From NCBI RefSeq assembly GCF_021631985.1, contig NZ_CP070225.1, positions 3,100,001 through 3,164,000 of the forward strand: a DNA stretch of 64,000 nucleotides, given 5' to 3'. The position numbers were made by a program, and so were the translations under genes. Shown here one piece after another: positions 30,912 to 39,549 of this stretch (positions within the stretch are counted from its first letter, which is position 1; every line of letters begins with the position of its first letter). This DNA is from Sandaracinus amylolyticus. GTDB taxonomy: Bacteria; Myxococcota_A; Polyangia; Polyangiales; Sandaracinaceae. The notes under the pieces were generated by a model. That model saw only the letters and a program-made list of their open reading frames with translations. It was not told the DNA's origin and did not search any database.

Positions 30912-31916
30912 ATGGAGCCGCGGATCTCGGTGCTGCTGCCGTACCGCGACGTCGCGGAGACGATCGACGAGGCGCTCTCGAGCGTGCTCGCCGAGCGCGA
31001 GGTGCCGATCGAGGTGATCGCGATCGACGATGCGTCGCGCGATGCGAGCGCGGCGAAGGTCGCAGCGTTTCGTGATCCGCGCGTCGTGATGGTGCGCGGC
31101 GAGGGCGCGGGGATCGTGCGCGCGCTGCAGCTCGGGATCACGCATGCGCGCGCGCCGTTCCTCGCGCGGATGGATGGTGACGATGTGTCGCTGCCCGGGC
31201 GCTTCGCGGCGCAGCTCGATGCGCTCGAGCGCGATGCGCGCCTCGCGGTGATCGGCGGGCGCGTCGACGCGTTCCCCGATCACGTCGTGCAGGACGGAAT
31301 GCGGCGCTACGTCGCGTGGATGAACGCGCTCGTCTCGCCCGAGGAGCACGCGCGCGATCTCTTCGTCGAGGCGCCGCTCTGCCATCCCTCGGTGACGATC
31401 CGGCGCGATGCGCTCGAGCAGGTCGGCGGGTATCGCGACACCGAGTGGGCCGAGGACTACGACCTCTGGATGCGCCTCGATGCCGCCGGTTGGTCGTTCG
31501 CGAAGATCGATCGCGACGTGCTGCGCTGGAGAGAACGTGAGGGTCGCCTCACGTTCTCCGATCCGCGTTATTCGCACGAGCGACATCGCGCGCTGAAGGC
31601 GCGTTTCCTCGCGCCGAAGCTCGCACGGCTCGCGCGCGGTCGTGCGCTGACGTGCTGGGGCGCGGGACCGACCGGACGCCGATTCGCACGCGCGCTGGAG
31701 CAGGAAGGCGCGCGTTTCTCGCGCTTCGTCGACATCGATCCGCGCAAGATCGGGCGCATCGCGCGCGGAGCGCCGATCGTCGGTCCCGACGTGATCGATC
31801 GGGCGCGCGAGCTGATCGTCGTGTCGGTCGGGGCCGCCGGCGCGAGGGCGCTGATCCGGGCCGAATTGACGTCTCGCGGATGGATCGAAGGCGACGAGTT
31901 CGTCTGCGCGGCGTGA
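30912..31916 (+). CDS. GT2 glycosyltransferase with C-terminal Rossmann-like domain
   Basis: The 334-residue protein has an N-terminal family 2 transferase (residues 1 to about 210) with the nucleotide-sugar start [13 protein letters not shown], an acidic pair IAIDDASRD, the DxD-type [14 protein letters not shown] and the catalytic-base region [11 protein letters not shown]. Residues about 235-334 form a separate segment starting [15 protein letters not shown], an NAD-type GxGxxG strand followed by [10 protein letters not shown], as seen in sugar-processing Rossmann domains. The acceptor is unknown. It starts 25 bp from the divergent astB ATG. Confidence 0.8.
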   Translation: MEPRISVLLPYRDVAETIDEALSSVLAEREVPIEVIAIDDASRDASAAKVAAFRDPRVVMVRGEGAGIVRALQLGITHARAPFLARMDGDDVSLPGRFAAQLDALERDARLAVIGGRVDAFPDHVVQDGMRRYVAWMNALVSPEEHARDLFVEAPLCHPSVTIRRDALEQVGGYRDTEWAEDYDLWMRLDAAGWSFAKIDRDVLRWREREGRLTFSDPRYSHERHRALKARFLAPKLARLARGRALTCWGAGPTGRRFARALEQEGARFSRFVDIDPRKIGRIARGAPIVGPDVIDRARELIVVSVGAAGARALIRAELTSRGWIEGDEFVCAA

Positions 31917-31931
31917 TGCCGCTCACGCCCG

Positions 31932-31937
31932 TATAAT
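31932..31937 (+). promoter_or_regulatory. Consensus -10 box before thrC
   Basis: TATAAT is rare in this GC-rich sequence and lies ten bases before the thrC ATG at 31948. No matching -35 is seen 16-18 bases upstream. A start of transcription near 31944 would leave a very short or leaderless mRNA. Confidence 0.4.
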
Positions 31938-31947
31938 GCGCCGCGTC

Positions 31948-33282
31948 ATGGGTTACGAAGCGCGGTTCCGCTGTGTCGCTGGTTGCGCGGGCACCTATCC
32001 GCTCGACCAGGTCATCTATCGCTGCCCCACCTGCGGCGAGCTGCTCGAGGTCGCACACGACATCGAGGCGCTGCGCGATCGCAGCGCGGCCGCGTGGATG
32101 CGGCTCTTCGACGAGCGCTGGATGAGCACGCGCTGGCCCTACGGCAGCGGCGTCTGGGGCAAGAAGGAGTGGGTCGCGCCCGGCGTGCGCGACGAGTGCG
32201 TCGTCTCGATGGCCGAGGGCGGCAGCAATCTCTTCTGGGCCGAGCGCTACGGCAGCTCGCTGGGCGTCGGCGATCTGTGGCTGAAGCTCTGCGGCAACAG
32301 CCACACCGGGTCGTTCAAGGACCTCGGCATGACGGTGCTCGTCAGCGTCGTGCGCCAGATGATCACCGATGGAAAGCCGATCCGCGCGATCGCGTGCGCG
32401 TCGACCGGCGACACATCGGCTGCGCTCGCCGCGTACTGCGCGGCCGCGGGGATCCGCGCGGTGGTGCTGCTGCCGAAGGGGAAGATCTCGACCGCGCAGC
32501 TGGTGCAGCCGCTCGCGAACGGCGCGCTCGTGCTCGCGCTCGACACCGACTTCGACGGGTGCATGGCGCTGGTGCAGAAGCTCGCCGACGAGCCCGGCGT
32601 GTACCTCGCGAACTCGATGAATTCGCTGCGGCTCGAGGGCCAGAAGACGGTCGCGCTCGAGATGGTGCAGCAGTTCGACTGGCAGGTGCCGGACTGGGTG
32701 ATCATCCCCGGCGGCAACCTCGGCAACGTGTCGGCGCTCGGCGCGGGGTTCGAGATGATGATGACCCTCGGGCTCATCACGAAGCGGCCGCGCATCTGCG
32801 TCGCGCAGGCGCAGGCGGCGAACCCGCTCTACCGCGCGTACAAGCAGGGCTGGGAGAAGTTCGAGGCGATGACCGCGGAGCCCACCGAGGCGAGCGCGAT
32901 CCGCATCGGCAACCCGGTCTCGGTGCGTCGCGCGATCCGCACGCTCAAGGCGTTCGACGGAGTGGTCGAGCAGGCGAGCGAGGAAGAGCTCTCCGAGGCG
33001 GCCGCGGCCGCCGATCGCACCGGCACCTACGCGTGCCCGCACACCGGCGTCGCGCTCGCCGCGCTCGAGAAGCTCGTCGCGCGCCGCGAGATCAAGAAGG
33101 GCGATCGCGCGGTCGTGATCTCCACCGCGAACGGCCTGAAGTTCACCGACTTCAAGGTGCGCTACCACGAGGGCCGGATCCCCGGCACGAGCGGTCGCGG
33201 TCGCAACGTGCCGGTCGAGCTCCCGCCCGACTACGAGGCGGTGAAGCGGGCGGTGCTGAGCGATCTCGATCGCTCGCGGTGA
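31948..33282 (+). CDS. thrC: Threonine synthase
   Basis: It converts O-phosphohomoserine to threonine using PLP. The 444-residue protein opens with a zinc-ribbon-like segment ([17 protein letters not shown]) typical of the ThrC subclass that carries it. The PLP lysine is K124 in [10 protein letters not shown], and the phosphate-binding strand is [16 protein letters not shown] 31948 fits the family start; an in-frame ATG at 31936 overlaps the TATAAT box. A strong hairpin follows the stop. Confidence 0.92.
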   Translation: MGYEARFRCVAGCAGTYPLDQVIYRCPTCGELLEVAHDIEALRDRSAAAWMRLFDERWMSTRWPYGSGVWGKKEWVAPGVRDECVVSMAEGGSNLFWAERYGSSLGVGDLWLKLCGNSHTGSFKDLGMTVLVSVVRQMITDGKPIRAIACASTGDTSAALAAYCAAAGIRAVVLLPKGKISTAQLVQPLANGALVLALDTDFDGCMALVQKLADEPGVYLANSMNSLRLEGQKTVALEMVQQFDWQVPDWVIIPGGNLGNVSALGAGFEMMMTLGLITKRPRICVAQAQAANPLYRAYKQGWEKFEAMTAEPTEASAIRIGNPVSVRRAIRTLKAFDGVVEQASEEELSEAAAAADRTGTYACPHTGVALAALEKLVARREIKKGDRAVVISTANGLKFTDFKVRYHEGRIPGTSGRGRNVPVELPPDYEAVKRAVLSDLDRSR

Positions 33283-33290
33283 CCCACGTG

Positions 33291-33322
33291 AGGCGCTACC
33301 TCGACTGCTCGAGGTAGCGCTT
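33291..33322. terminator. Bidirectional hairpin between thrC and the small 33322 gene
   Basis: GCGCTACCTCGA (33293-33304) pairs perfectly with 33309-33320 around a CTGC loop; flanking A/G and T/T bases extend it to 14 pairs. It sits nine bases after the thrC stop and ends exactly at the stop of the convergent gene, so it can serve both. Confidence 0.7.
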
Positions 33323-33594
33323 CATGCACGCGCGGCGAGCGCTTCGAGCGTCGCGCGATCGTCGCGGCGCAGGCTGACGAGCCGCACTCGCACGTCGAAT
33401 CGCCCGTCCTCGCGGCGCTTAGAGCCAATCGTCTTGCCGCTCAGCGAGAGCGTGCCTTCGTCGCGAGCGAGGGTGATCGAGACCGGCGCGCCAGGCGCGT
33501 ACGCGCGATCGATCGCGACGTGCAGGACCTCGCCCGCGAACGCGAGCGCGTCGCCCTGCCCGCCTTGGGTGATCGTCACCGCACCGAGCGTCAT
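33322..33594 (-). CDS. Small PilZ-like or hypothetical protein
   Basis: The 90-residue protein is beta-rich with a closing helix (DDRATLEALAARA). The C-terminal strand pair and helix resemble the last part of PilZ domains, but the N-terminal RxxxR c-di-GMP motif is not evident. The ATG overlaps the smpB stop (ATGA), so the two are coupled. Function is unknown; the PilZ link is tentative. Confidence 0.55.
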   Translation of the reverse strand: MTLGAVTITQGGQGDALAFAGEVLHVAIDRAYAPGAPVSITLARDEGTLSLSGKTIGSKRREDGRFDVRVRLVSLRRDDRATLEALAARA

Positions 33595-34082
33595 CGCGCC
33601 TTCGCTCCCTTGATCGCGGCGCGCGCCTCCTTGAGGTCGACCTCGCGCTTGAGCTTCTCGCGCTCGTCGCCGATCTTCTTGCCCTTGCCGATGCCGAGCT
33701 CGAGCTTGACCCAGCTGCCCTTGAAGTAGAGGCGGACCGGGACGAGCGTGTAGCCCTTCGTCGTGATCCGGCCCGACCACTTCTCGATCTCGCCCGCGTG
33801 CAGCAGCAGCTTGCGGGTGCGTCGCGGATCGTGGGCGAACGCGGTCGCGGGGCCGTAGGGCGGGATGTAGAGGTTGTGCAGGTACACCTGCCCGTTCTCG
33901 AAGCGCGCGAACGCGGCCTCGAGATCGGCACGCCCCGCACGCAGGCTCTTCACCTCGGAGCCGGTGAGCACCAGGCCCGCCTCGACGCGCTCCTCGATCT
34001 CGTAGCGCTGCGTGGCCTTCGGGTTGCGCGCGACGAGCTTCTCACCGGTCGCGGCACCCTTCTTCGCGTTCTTCACGGACAT
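33591..34082 (-). CDS. smpB: SsrA (tmRNA)-binding protein SmpB
   Basis: SmpB binds tmRNA and is needed for trans-translation of stalled ribosomes. The 163-residue protein shows the family core (ARNPKATQRYEIEER.. GLVLTGSEVKSLR.. NLYIPPYGPA) and a basic C-terminal tail (KREVDLKEARAAIKGAKAR) that enters the mRNA channel. A Lys/Ala-rich N-terminal extension (about 15 aa) precedes the core. No tmRNA gene was found in the window. Confidence 0.94.
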   Translation of the reverse strand: MSVKNAKKGAATGEKLVARNPKATQRYEIEERVEAGLVLTGSEVKSLRAGRADLEAAFARFENGQVYLHNLYIPPYGPATAFAHDPRRTRKLLLHAGEIEKWSGRITTKGYTLVPVRLYFKGSWVKLELGIGKGKKIGDEREKLKREVDLKEARAAIKGAKAR

Positions 34083-34149
34083 GTCTGCGCGCACTCCCAC
34101 ATAGCACCGGGAAGAGCGGGCGCACCACTGCGCGTCATACTCGGCCGCC

Positions 34150-35043
34150 GTGCGCCTCCCGCTGATCATCGCGCTGACGACGCTCGCGGGCTGTGGCGGA
34201 GGACAGCGCTCGGTCCTGCCCGACTACAGCGAGTGGATGCACGCCGGGGTCGATCCGCACGCCGAGGCCGAGGCGATCGCGGCCGGATTGGTGCGCGCCG
34301 GGTACGAGGTGCACGCGCGCATCGAGGGCGAGACCTGGGTCGCGATCGACGCGCGGCGCGGCGAGGAGCGTGCGATCCGGGTGGTCACGTCGCGAGGCGC
34401 AGCGCTGGTGCTCGACTCCCACGAGGCCGATCGCGTGCGGTTGCGACACGGCGAGATCGAGCTCGTGCCCCCGCCGCGCGCGCCCAGCCACGACCTCGAC
34501 GGCGACGGTCGCGACGAGATCGTGGTCGCGCGACGCATCGAGGGTCGGGCGTGCATGCTGCCGTTCCGCATCGATGCCGAGGGCACGATCGCGCCGGTCC
34601 CGCCGGAGTACGGCGAGCTCGCCGACGAGGGCGTGTGCATCGAGTCGTTCCGCGACGTCGACGAGAACCAGCGCATCGAGGGAGTGGGCGTGCTCCGCGC
34701 GAACGCGCTCGCGCGCGGCGAGGTGCCCGAGGTCGAGGTGCCGCTCGAGCTCGACGAGCATCATCGTTTCCGTGTGGGCCCGCCCCCGGTGCGCTGGTCG
34801 GACGAGCAACGACGCGCGCGCGACGAGGAGCTCGTGGCCGCGCTGCAGGACGCGGATCCCGAGCGCGTGTACCGGATCGCGATCGAGCTCGCGATGCTCT
34901 CGCGGGTGAGCGGCGGCGATCGCGACGCACAGATCGCGGCGTTCGACGGGGCGATCTCGAGAGTGGTGCTCACCGAGGCGATCGCGCGCGACGCGCGCAT
35001 CGTGCGCGAGGTGATCGCGCGCGGGTGGGCTCAGCCGCGCTGA
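34150..35043 (+). CDS. Lipoprotein with FG-GAP-like acidic repeats
   Basis: The 297-residue protein starts at GTG 34150 with a short lipoprotein signal (MRLPLIIALTTLAGC). It contains SHDLDGDGRDEIVVARR, a calcium-binding loop of the FG-GAP/VCBS type, and a second DVDENQRIEGVGV loop. The C-terminal third is helical. Its 3' end overlaps the convergent hydrolase gene by 13 bp. Its partner or ligand is unknown. Confidence 0.65.
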   Translation: MRLPLIIALTTLAGCGGGQRSVLPDYSEWMHAGVDPHAEAEAIAAGLVRAGYEVHARIEGETWVAIDARRGEERAIRVVTSRGAALVLDSHEADRVRLRHGEIELVPPPRAPSHDLDGDGRDEIVVARRIEGRACMLPFRIDAEGTIAPVPPEYGELADEGVCIESFRDVDENQRIEGVGVLRANALARGEVPEVEVPLELDEHHRFRVGPPPVRWSDEQRRARDEELVAALQDADPERVYRIAIELAMLSRVSGGDRDAQIAAFDGAISRVVLTEAIARDARIVREVIARGWAQPR

Positions 35044-35879
35044 TCGAGCTGGTCGAGGAACGCGAGCACCGCGGTGGTGAACGCGTCGTTGTCGTCCCCC
35101 GCGACCATGTGCCCGACCTCGCGCACGTCCTGCCAGCGGGCGCGCGGCGCGATCGACACGAGCTCGCGCGCGAGCTCCTCCGAGACCACGTCGCTGTGCC
35201 CGCCCCGCAGCAGCAGGAGCGGCACCTCGAGCGCGCGCGCCGCGTCGTGGAGGCGTGCGCCGTCGAGGATCGCGTCCACCTCGAGCCGCTCGAGCAGGAG
35301 CGGGTCCCAGTGCCACATCCAGCGTCCGTCCTCGCGCCGGCGCAGCACGCGATGCAGGCCGTCGATCGTCGGTGCGGCGCGGCGATGCGGCAGGTAGCGC
35401 GCGATCGCAGCGCGCGCGTCGTCGAGCGAGTCGAAGCCGTCCTGCGTCGAGCGCATGAAGCCGACGATGCGCTCCACGCCCTCCCCTCGCGCCCGCAGCG
35501 CGATGTCGACGAGCACGAGCGCGCGCATCGGTCGCGCGCGCTCCGACGCCGCGAGCAGCGAGACGATGCCGCCGAGCGATGCGCCGACCACGACCGGAGC
35601 GCGGCCCGAGGTCTCCCCGGAGAGCGCATCGATCAGCGCGCATCCGTCGCCGACGAACGCGTCGATGCCGTAGTCGCCACCGGGCGCGCGACCGCTCTCG
35701 CCGTGGCCGCGCAGGTCGGGGGCCCACACGCGATGTCCGCGCGACGCGAGCGCGTCCGCGGTGCGTCCCCACGACGCGCCGGTCTGCCCGCCGCCGTGCA
35801 GGAGGAGCACGCCGGCGCCGGACACCGGGCCCGATGCGCGCACGTGGAGCACGACACCGCTGGGCGTCTCGATCTCCAT
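35031..35879 (-). CDS. Alpha/beta hydrolase
   Basis: The 282-residue alpha/beta hydrolase has the oxyanion-side HGGGQTGASW, the nucleophile elbow VGASLGG (Ser), a helical cap region, and EVGHMV for the catalytic His. A conserved DLRGHGESG follows the first strands. Substrate is unknown; the family includes esterases, haloalkane and lactone hydrolases. It is divergent from a TetR-type gene with two operator-like dyads in the 57-bp gap, so it is probably the regulated target, perhaps detoxifying or scavenging the inducer. Confidence 0.85.
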   Translation of the reverse strand: MEIETPSGVVLHVRASGPVSGAGVLLLHGGGQTGASWGRTADALASRGHRVWAPDLRGHGESGRAPGGDYGIDAFVGDGCALIDALSGETSGRAPVVVGASLGGIVSLLAASERARPMRALVLVDIALRARGEGVERIVGFMRSTQDGFDSLDDARAAIARYLPHRRAAPTIDGLHRVLRRREDGRWMWHWDPLLLERLEVDAILDGARLHDAARALEVPLLLLRGGHSDVVSEELARELVSIAPRARWQDVREVGHMVAGDDNDAFTTAVLAFLDQLDQRG

Positions 35880-35880
35880 C

Positions 35881-35906
35881 GCTTACCTCGACATGTCCAA
35901 GTTGCA
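35881..35906. promoter_or_regulatory. Half-conserved operator-like dyad (hydrolase side)
   Basis: The left half GCTTACCTCGAC equals that of the neighbouring perfect dyad; the right half matches its complement only partly. It starts one base from the hydrolase ATG (minus strand). The pair of sites suggests cooperative repressor binding. Confidence 0.45.
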
Positions 35907-35907
35907 C

Positions 35908-35933
35908 GCTTACCTCGACCGGTCAAGGTAAGC
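35908..35933. promoter_or_regulatory. Near-perfect 26-bp palindromic operator (TetR side)
   Basis: GCTTACCT, C, GACCGGTC, A, AGGTAAGC: an inverted repeat with a single mismatched pair, centred between 35920 and 35921. It ends three bases before the TetR-type ATG (35937) and lies in the hydrolase/regulator gap, as expected for an autoregulated repressor site. Confidence 0.65.
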
Positions 35934-35936
35934 GAG

Positions 35937-36521
35937 ATGACGCGGCAGCGGCTCCCTCCCGATCAGGCGCGCGAGCGCATCCTCGATGCGGCGGAGAAGC
36001 GCCTCCGCGAGGGCGGTCTCGACGCGGTGCGCGTGCAGCCGATCGCGCGCGATCTCGGGATCACCGACGCCGCGATCCACCATCACTTCGAGGGACGTCA
36101 GGGGCTGCTCGAGGCGCTGCTGCGGCGCAGCGGGCGTCGTCTCAAGGAGAGCCTGCGCGCGATCGAGGTCGCCGACCCCGAGGTGATCGTCGAGCGGATG
36201 GCCCAGGCCTACGACGACGAGGGCCTCGCGGAGCTCGCGATGTGGCTGCATCACGCGGGCTGGCGCGAGGGCGGCTCGGGCATGCTGAGCGCGCTCGTCG
36301 AGACGGTGCACGCGGCGCGCGAGCGCTGCGGCGTGCGCGTGGAGCTCGAGGACACGGCGCGCGCGATCGCGTGGCTGCACCTGACGCTCGCGACCGAGCC
36401 CCTCTTCGGAGGCGCGGTGCTGCGCAGCGTCGGGCTCTCGTCGGCCAAGCCGAGCCGCGGTGCGCAGCGCGCGTGGATCGCCGAGGCGATGCGGCGCCTG
36501 TTGTTCAGCGCCGAGCGTTGA
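35937..36521 (+). CDS. TetR-family transcriptional regulator
   Basis: The 194-residue protein has an N-terminal TetR helix-turn-helix (RILDAAEKRLREGG.. VQPIARDLGITDAAIHHHFEGRQGLLEAL). A variable helical C-terminal ligand domain follows. It is divergent from the hydrolase gene and has a 26-bp palindrome ending three bases upstream of its ATG, which makes self-repression likely. ATG 35937 is the first position compatible with the domain; longer open frame upstream is not supported. The ligand is unknown. Confidence 0.9.
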   Translation: MTRQRLPPDQARERILDAAEKRLREGGLDAVRVQPIARDLGITDAAIHHHFEGRQGLLEALLRRSGRRLKESLRAIEVADPEVIVERMAQAYDDEGLAELAMWLHHAGWREGGSGMLSALVETVHAARERCGVRVELEDTARAIAWLHLTLATEPLFGGAVLRSVGLSSAKPSRGAQRAWIAEAMRRLLFSAER

Positions 36522-36530
36522 GGTGCGTGG

Positions 36531-37157
36531 TCAGCGATCCGCGCCCGCGAGCGCGATGACGTGCACCTCGAGCGCGCCCGCTTCGCGGAGGGCGCGCGCG
36601 GCGTCGGCGAAGGTCGCGCCGGTGGTGCGCACGTCGTCGATCACCAGCACGCGGCGTCTCGACGGCTTCACGCGCGCCGCGAAACAGCCGCGGACGTTGC
36701 TCGCGCGATCGGCAGCACCGAGCCCCGCCTGCGCGGGCGTGTCGCGCGTCCTTCGAAGTGCGCCCGCGTCGAGCGCGACACCGAGGCGCGACGCGACCGG
36801 CGCAGCGAGCAGTGCGGCCTGGTTGAAGCCGCGCTCGCGCAGGCGCTTCGGGTGCAGCGGGATGGGCACCACCGCGTCGACGCGCCCCGCGAACGACGCG
36901 CAGGCATCGGCGAGCAGCGCGCCGAGCGCGGCGACGTGATCGGTGCGCCGCCCGTACTTGAGGCGGCGCAGCGCATCGGCCATCGGGCCTCCGAACTCGT
37001 AGGCCGCGTTCGCGCCGCGATCGGGCGTGAGCCGCTCGAGCAGCACGTCGCACGCGCCGCAGAACGCGTTCACGCCGGGCGGGAGATCGAGGTCACAGCC
37101 CGGGCAGGTCCGGGGTGCGAGCAGATCGAGGAGGCCGTTCCACGCGATGTCCAGCAC
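36531..37157 (-). CDS. comF: ComF-type phosphoribosyltransferase-like protein
   Basis: The 208-residue protein has an N-terminal four-cysteine zinc ribbon (CPGC..CGAC) and a type I PRTase domain with the PRPP loop VLVIDDVRTTGATF. It has the helical GFNQA segment common to ComF/GntX. ComF is linked to DNA uptake in naturally competent bacteria, but many homologues have no tested role. GTG 37157 is used. It converges on the TetR gene (nine-base gap) and is separated from rlmH by a hairpin terminator. Confidence 0.85.
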   Translation of the reverse strand: MLDIAWNGLLDLLAPRTCPGCDLDLPPGVNAFCGACDVLLERLTPDRGANAAYEFGGPMADALRRLKYGRRTDHVAALGALLADACASFAGRVDAVVPIPLHPKRLRERGFNQAALLAAPVASRLGVALDAGALRRTRDTPAQAGLGAADRASNVRGCFAARVKPSRRRVLVIDDVRTTGATFADAARALREAGALEVHVIALAGADR

Positions 37158-37212
37158 ACGCGCTCTTCGGGCCAGACGCGATGCGCGTTGCGCTCGGACG
37201 ACCGGCGAGAGA

Positions 37213-37256
37213 TTCGACCGCAGAGGACTCAGAGGGCCCAGCTCTCTGCGGTCGAG
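37213..37256 (-). terminator. Hairpin terminator downstream of rlmH
   Basis: TCGACCGCAGAG (37214-37225) pairs with CTCTGCGGTCGA (37244-37255); a T-G pair extends it by one. The 18-base loop contains GGGCCC. It begins 10 bp past the rlmH stop and closes the proA-rsfS-rlmH unit. No T-run follows, as is common in GC-rich genomes. It shares CCGCAGAG/CAGAGGGCC words with the hairpin at 52475-52554. Confidence 0.65.
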
Positions 37257-37265
37257 CTGTTCGAC

Positions 37266-37706
37266 TCAGTGCGAGTACGGCTCGTTCCGCAGGATCGTGT
37301 ACGCGCGGTAGATCTGCTCGGCGAGGAACAGGCGCGCGAGGCGGTGCGGGAGGATCATGTCGCTCAGCGAGAGCTTCAGATCCGCTGCGTCCGACACGCT
37401 CTTCGGCAGCCCGTACGAGCCGCCGATCACGAACGCGAGCGCGGGCACCGCGCCGATCTCGCACTGCTCGACGTAGCGCGCGAACTTCTCGCTCGTCATG
37501 CGCTGCCCCTCGACCTCGAGCGCGATCACCCGCGCCCGCTGGGGGATCGCCTTGCGGAAGCGCGCCTCGACCTCGGACGTGCTGCCGTCCTCGAGCTCGA
37601 TCTCGTCGAGCTTCGCGTAGCGCTTGATGCGCTTCTCGTAGTCGTCGATCGCGTCGCGCAGGCCGCGCTCCTTCACGCGGCCCACCGCGATGATCGCGAT
37701 CTTCAT
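37266..37706 (-). CDS. rlmH: 23S rRNA pseudouridine1915-N3 methyltransferase
   Basis: RlmH methylates pseudouridine 1915 in helix 69 of 23S rRNA. The 146-residue SPOUT-class protein has the knot signatures ALEVEGQRMTSEKFA and FVIGGSYGLP, and ends in RAYTILRNEPYSH, a nearly invariant C-terminus. Its ATG overlaps the rsfS stop (ATGA), as in many bacteria. Confidence 0.94.
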   Translation of the reverse strand: MKIAIIAVGRVKERGLRDAIDDYEKRIKRYAKLDEIELEDGSTSEVEARFRKAIPQRARVIALEVEGQRMTSEKFARYVEQCEIGAVPALAFVIGGSYGLPKSVSDAADLKLSLSDMILPHRLARLFLAEQIYRAYTILRNEPYSH

Positions 37707-38254
37707 CCGCGCGACGCGGGCGCCGGACCGGGCACCGTCACGCGCGCCGCGTCGATCCAGAGCGACTCGAGGTCGTAATAGCCGCGCACGTCGTGGTGGA
37801 AGATGTGGACGACGACGTCGCCGAAATCCATCAGCACCCACGCGCCGCCGGGCAGGCCCTCGACGCCGAGGCACTTGTTCTTCGTCTTCTGCTCGACGTC
37901 CTCCGCGATGCCGCGTGCGAGCGCGTTCACCTGGCGGTCGCTGGTGCCGCTCATCACGACGACGTAGTCCGCGTAGTCGACCTTGCCCGCGACGTCGATG
38001 ATCTCGACGTTCACGGCCTTCTTGTCGAGCGCGGCCTCGGCCACCGCGAGCGCGACGGTGCGCGCGACTTCGTTCGCGGTCGGCGCGGTCTTCGCCACGG
38101 CCTTCGTGCGCGTGGTGCGCGTCTTCGGCGCGGCGGACGCGGCGGGCTTGCTCGCCGCCTTCTTGGTCGTCGTCTTCTTCGTCGCGGCCTTCTTGGTCGC
38201 GGTCTTCTTGGTGCCGCTGGTCCCGTTGCCGGTCTTCTTGCGCGCCGTCGCCAC
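37703..38254 (-). CDS. rsfS: Ribosomal silencing factor with histone-H1-like N-terminal tail
   Basis: The C-terminal domain (about residues 60-175) is RsfS: ALDKKAVNVEIIDV.. YADYVVVMSGTSDRQVNALA.. GDVVVHIFHHDVRGYYDLESLW. RsfS binds L14 and blocks subunit joining in starved cells. The first about 60 residues are an extra basic tail rich in TKKTATKKAATKK-type repeats, like the C-terminal tail of histone H1. Such tails occur in myxobacterial proteins. The tail could be a DNA or RNA tether. It overlaps rlmH and follows proA by 26 bp. Confidence 0.92.
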   Translation of the reverse strand: MATARKKTGNGTSGTKKTATKKAATKKTTTKKAASKPAASAAPKTRTTRTKAVAKTAPTANEVARTVALAVAEAALDKKAVNVEIIDVAGKVDYADYVVVMSGTSDRQVNALARGIAEDVEQKTKNKCLGVEGLPGGAWVLMDFGDVVVHIFHHDVRGYYDLESLWIDAARVTVPGPAPASRG

Positions 38255-38280
38255 TCGATTGCTCCAATTCGTCCGCGCGC

Positions 38281-39549
38281 TCAGCCGCGGACCTGCCCTT
38301 CACCGTACGCGATCCACTTCCGCGTGCAGAGCTCTTCGAGGCCCATCGGGCCGTAGGCGTGCAGCTTCGTGGTCGAGATGCCCATCTCGGCGCCGAGCCC
38401 GAGCTCGCCGCCGTCGTTGAATCGCGTCGACGCGTTCACGAGCACGCAGCTCGCGTCGACCTCGCGGATCCAGCGCTGCGCGTGATCGTAGCGACGCGTG
38501 ACGATCGCCTCGGTGTGCAGCGAGCCGTGCTTCGCGACGTGCGCGAGCGCGCCGTCGATGCCGTCCACCACCGCGACCGCGAGCACGAGGTCGAGGTACT
38601 CCGCGTCCCAGTCGGCCTCGGTCGCTTCCTTCATGTCGGGCGCGAGCGCGCGGGCGCGCGCGTCCCCGCGCAGCTCGACCTTCGCCGCGTGCATCGCGCG
38701 CGCGACGCGCGGCACGAACTCCTTCGCGCACGCCGCGTCGACGAGCAGCGTCTCCATGGCGTTGCACACGCCGGGGCGCTGCACCTTCGCGTTGAGCGCG
38801 ATCTTCTCCGCGAGCTCGAGGTCCGCATCGCCGTCGACGTAGACGTGACACACGCCCTTGTAGTGCTGGATGACCGGCACCGTCGCGTTCTCGCTGACGT
38901 AGCGGATGAGCCCTTCACCGCCGCGCGGGATCAGCAGATCGAGCACGCCGCTGAGCTTCACCATCACCGCGAGCGCGGCGCGATCGGTCGTCGGGATCAG
39001 CGTGACCGCGGCCGCGTCGAGGCCTTCTTCTTCCAGCGCGCGCGCGAAGAGCTGCGCGATCGCCGCGTTGCTGCGCGCCGCTTCCGATCCACCGCGCAGC
39101 AGCACTGCGTTGCCGCTCTTGAGGCAGAGCGCCGCGGCCTCGGCGGTCACGTTGGGGCGCGACTCGTACACGATCCCGACGAGTCCGAGCGGCACCTTCA
39201 TGCGCCCCACGAGCAGCCCGTTCGGGCGGCGGACCATCTGATCGATGCTGCCCACCGGATCGGCCGCGCGCGCGACCTCCTCGCACGCGAGCGCCATCTT
39301 CTCGATGCGCGGGCCGTCGAGCGTGAGCCGATCGAGCATCGCGGCCGAGAGGCCGGCCGCCTGGCCGCGCTCGACGTCGGCGCGATTCGCCTCGATCAGC
39401 GCGGGCGTGGACTCGCGGAGCAGCCGCGCCGCCCGCGTGAGCGTGGCGTTCTTGCGCTGCGTGCTCGCGATCGCGATCGCACGTCCGGCCTGCTTGGCGC
39501 GCTCGGCGAGGCGCCGCACCTCGGCCGCGAGCCCGTTGTCTGCATCCAC
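38281..39549 (-). CDS. proA: Glutamate-5-semialdehyde dehydrogenase
   Basis: ProA reduces glutamyl-5-phosphate with NADPH in proline synthesis. The 422-residue enzyme shows the catalytic Cys in QRPGVCNAMETLLVD, the YESRPNVT segment and the LGLGAEMGIST C-terminal motif. proB is not in the window. It is followed by rsfS and rlmH, without the nadD gene that often lies between. A 172-bp divergent region separates it from the desaturase. Confidence 0.94.
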   Translation of the reverse strand: MDADNGLAAEVRRLAERAKQAGRAIAIASTQRKNATLTRAARLLRESTPALIEANRADVERGQAAGLSAAMLDRLTLDGPRIEKMALACEEVARAADPVGSIDQMVRRPNGLLVGRMKVPLGLVGIVYESRPNVTAEAAALCLKSGNAVLLRGGSEAARSNAAIAQLFARALEEEGLDAAAVTLIPTTDRAALAVMVKLSGVLDLLIPRGGEGLIRYVSENATVPVIQHYKGVCHVYVDGDADLELAEKIALNAKVQRPGVCNAMETLLVDAACAKEFVPRVARAMHAAKVELRGDARARALAPDMKEATEADWDAEYLDLVLAVAVVDGIDGALAHVAKHGSLHTEAIVTRRYDHAQRWIREVDASCVLVNASTRFNDGGELGLGAEMGISTTKLHAYGPMGLEELCTRKWIAYGEGQVRG

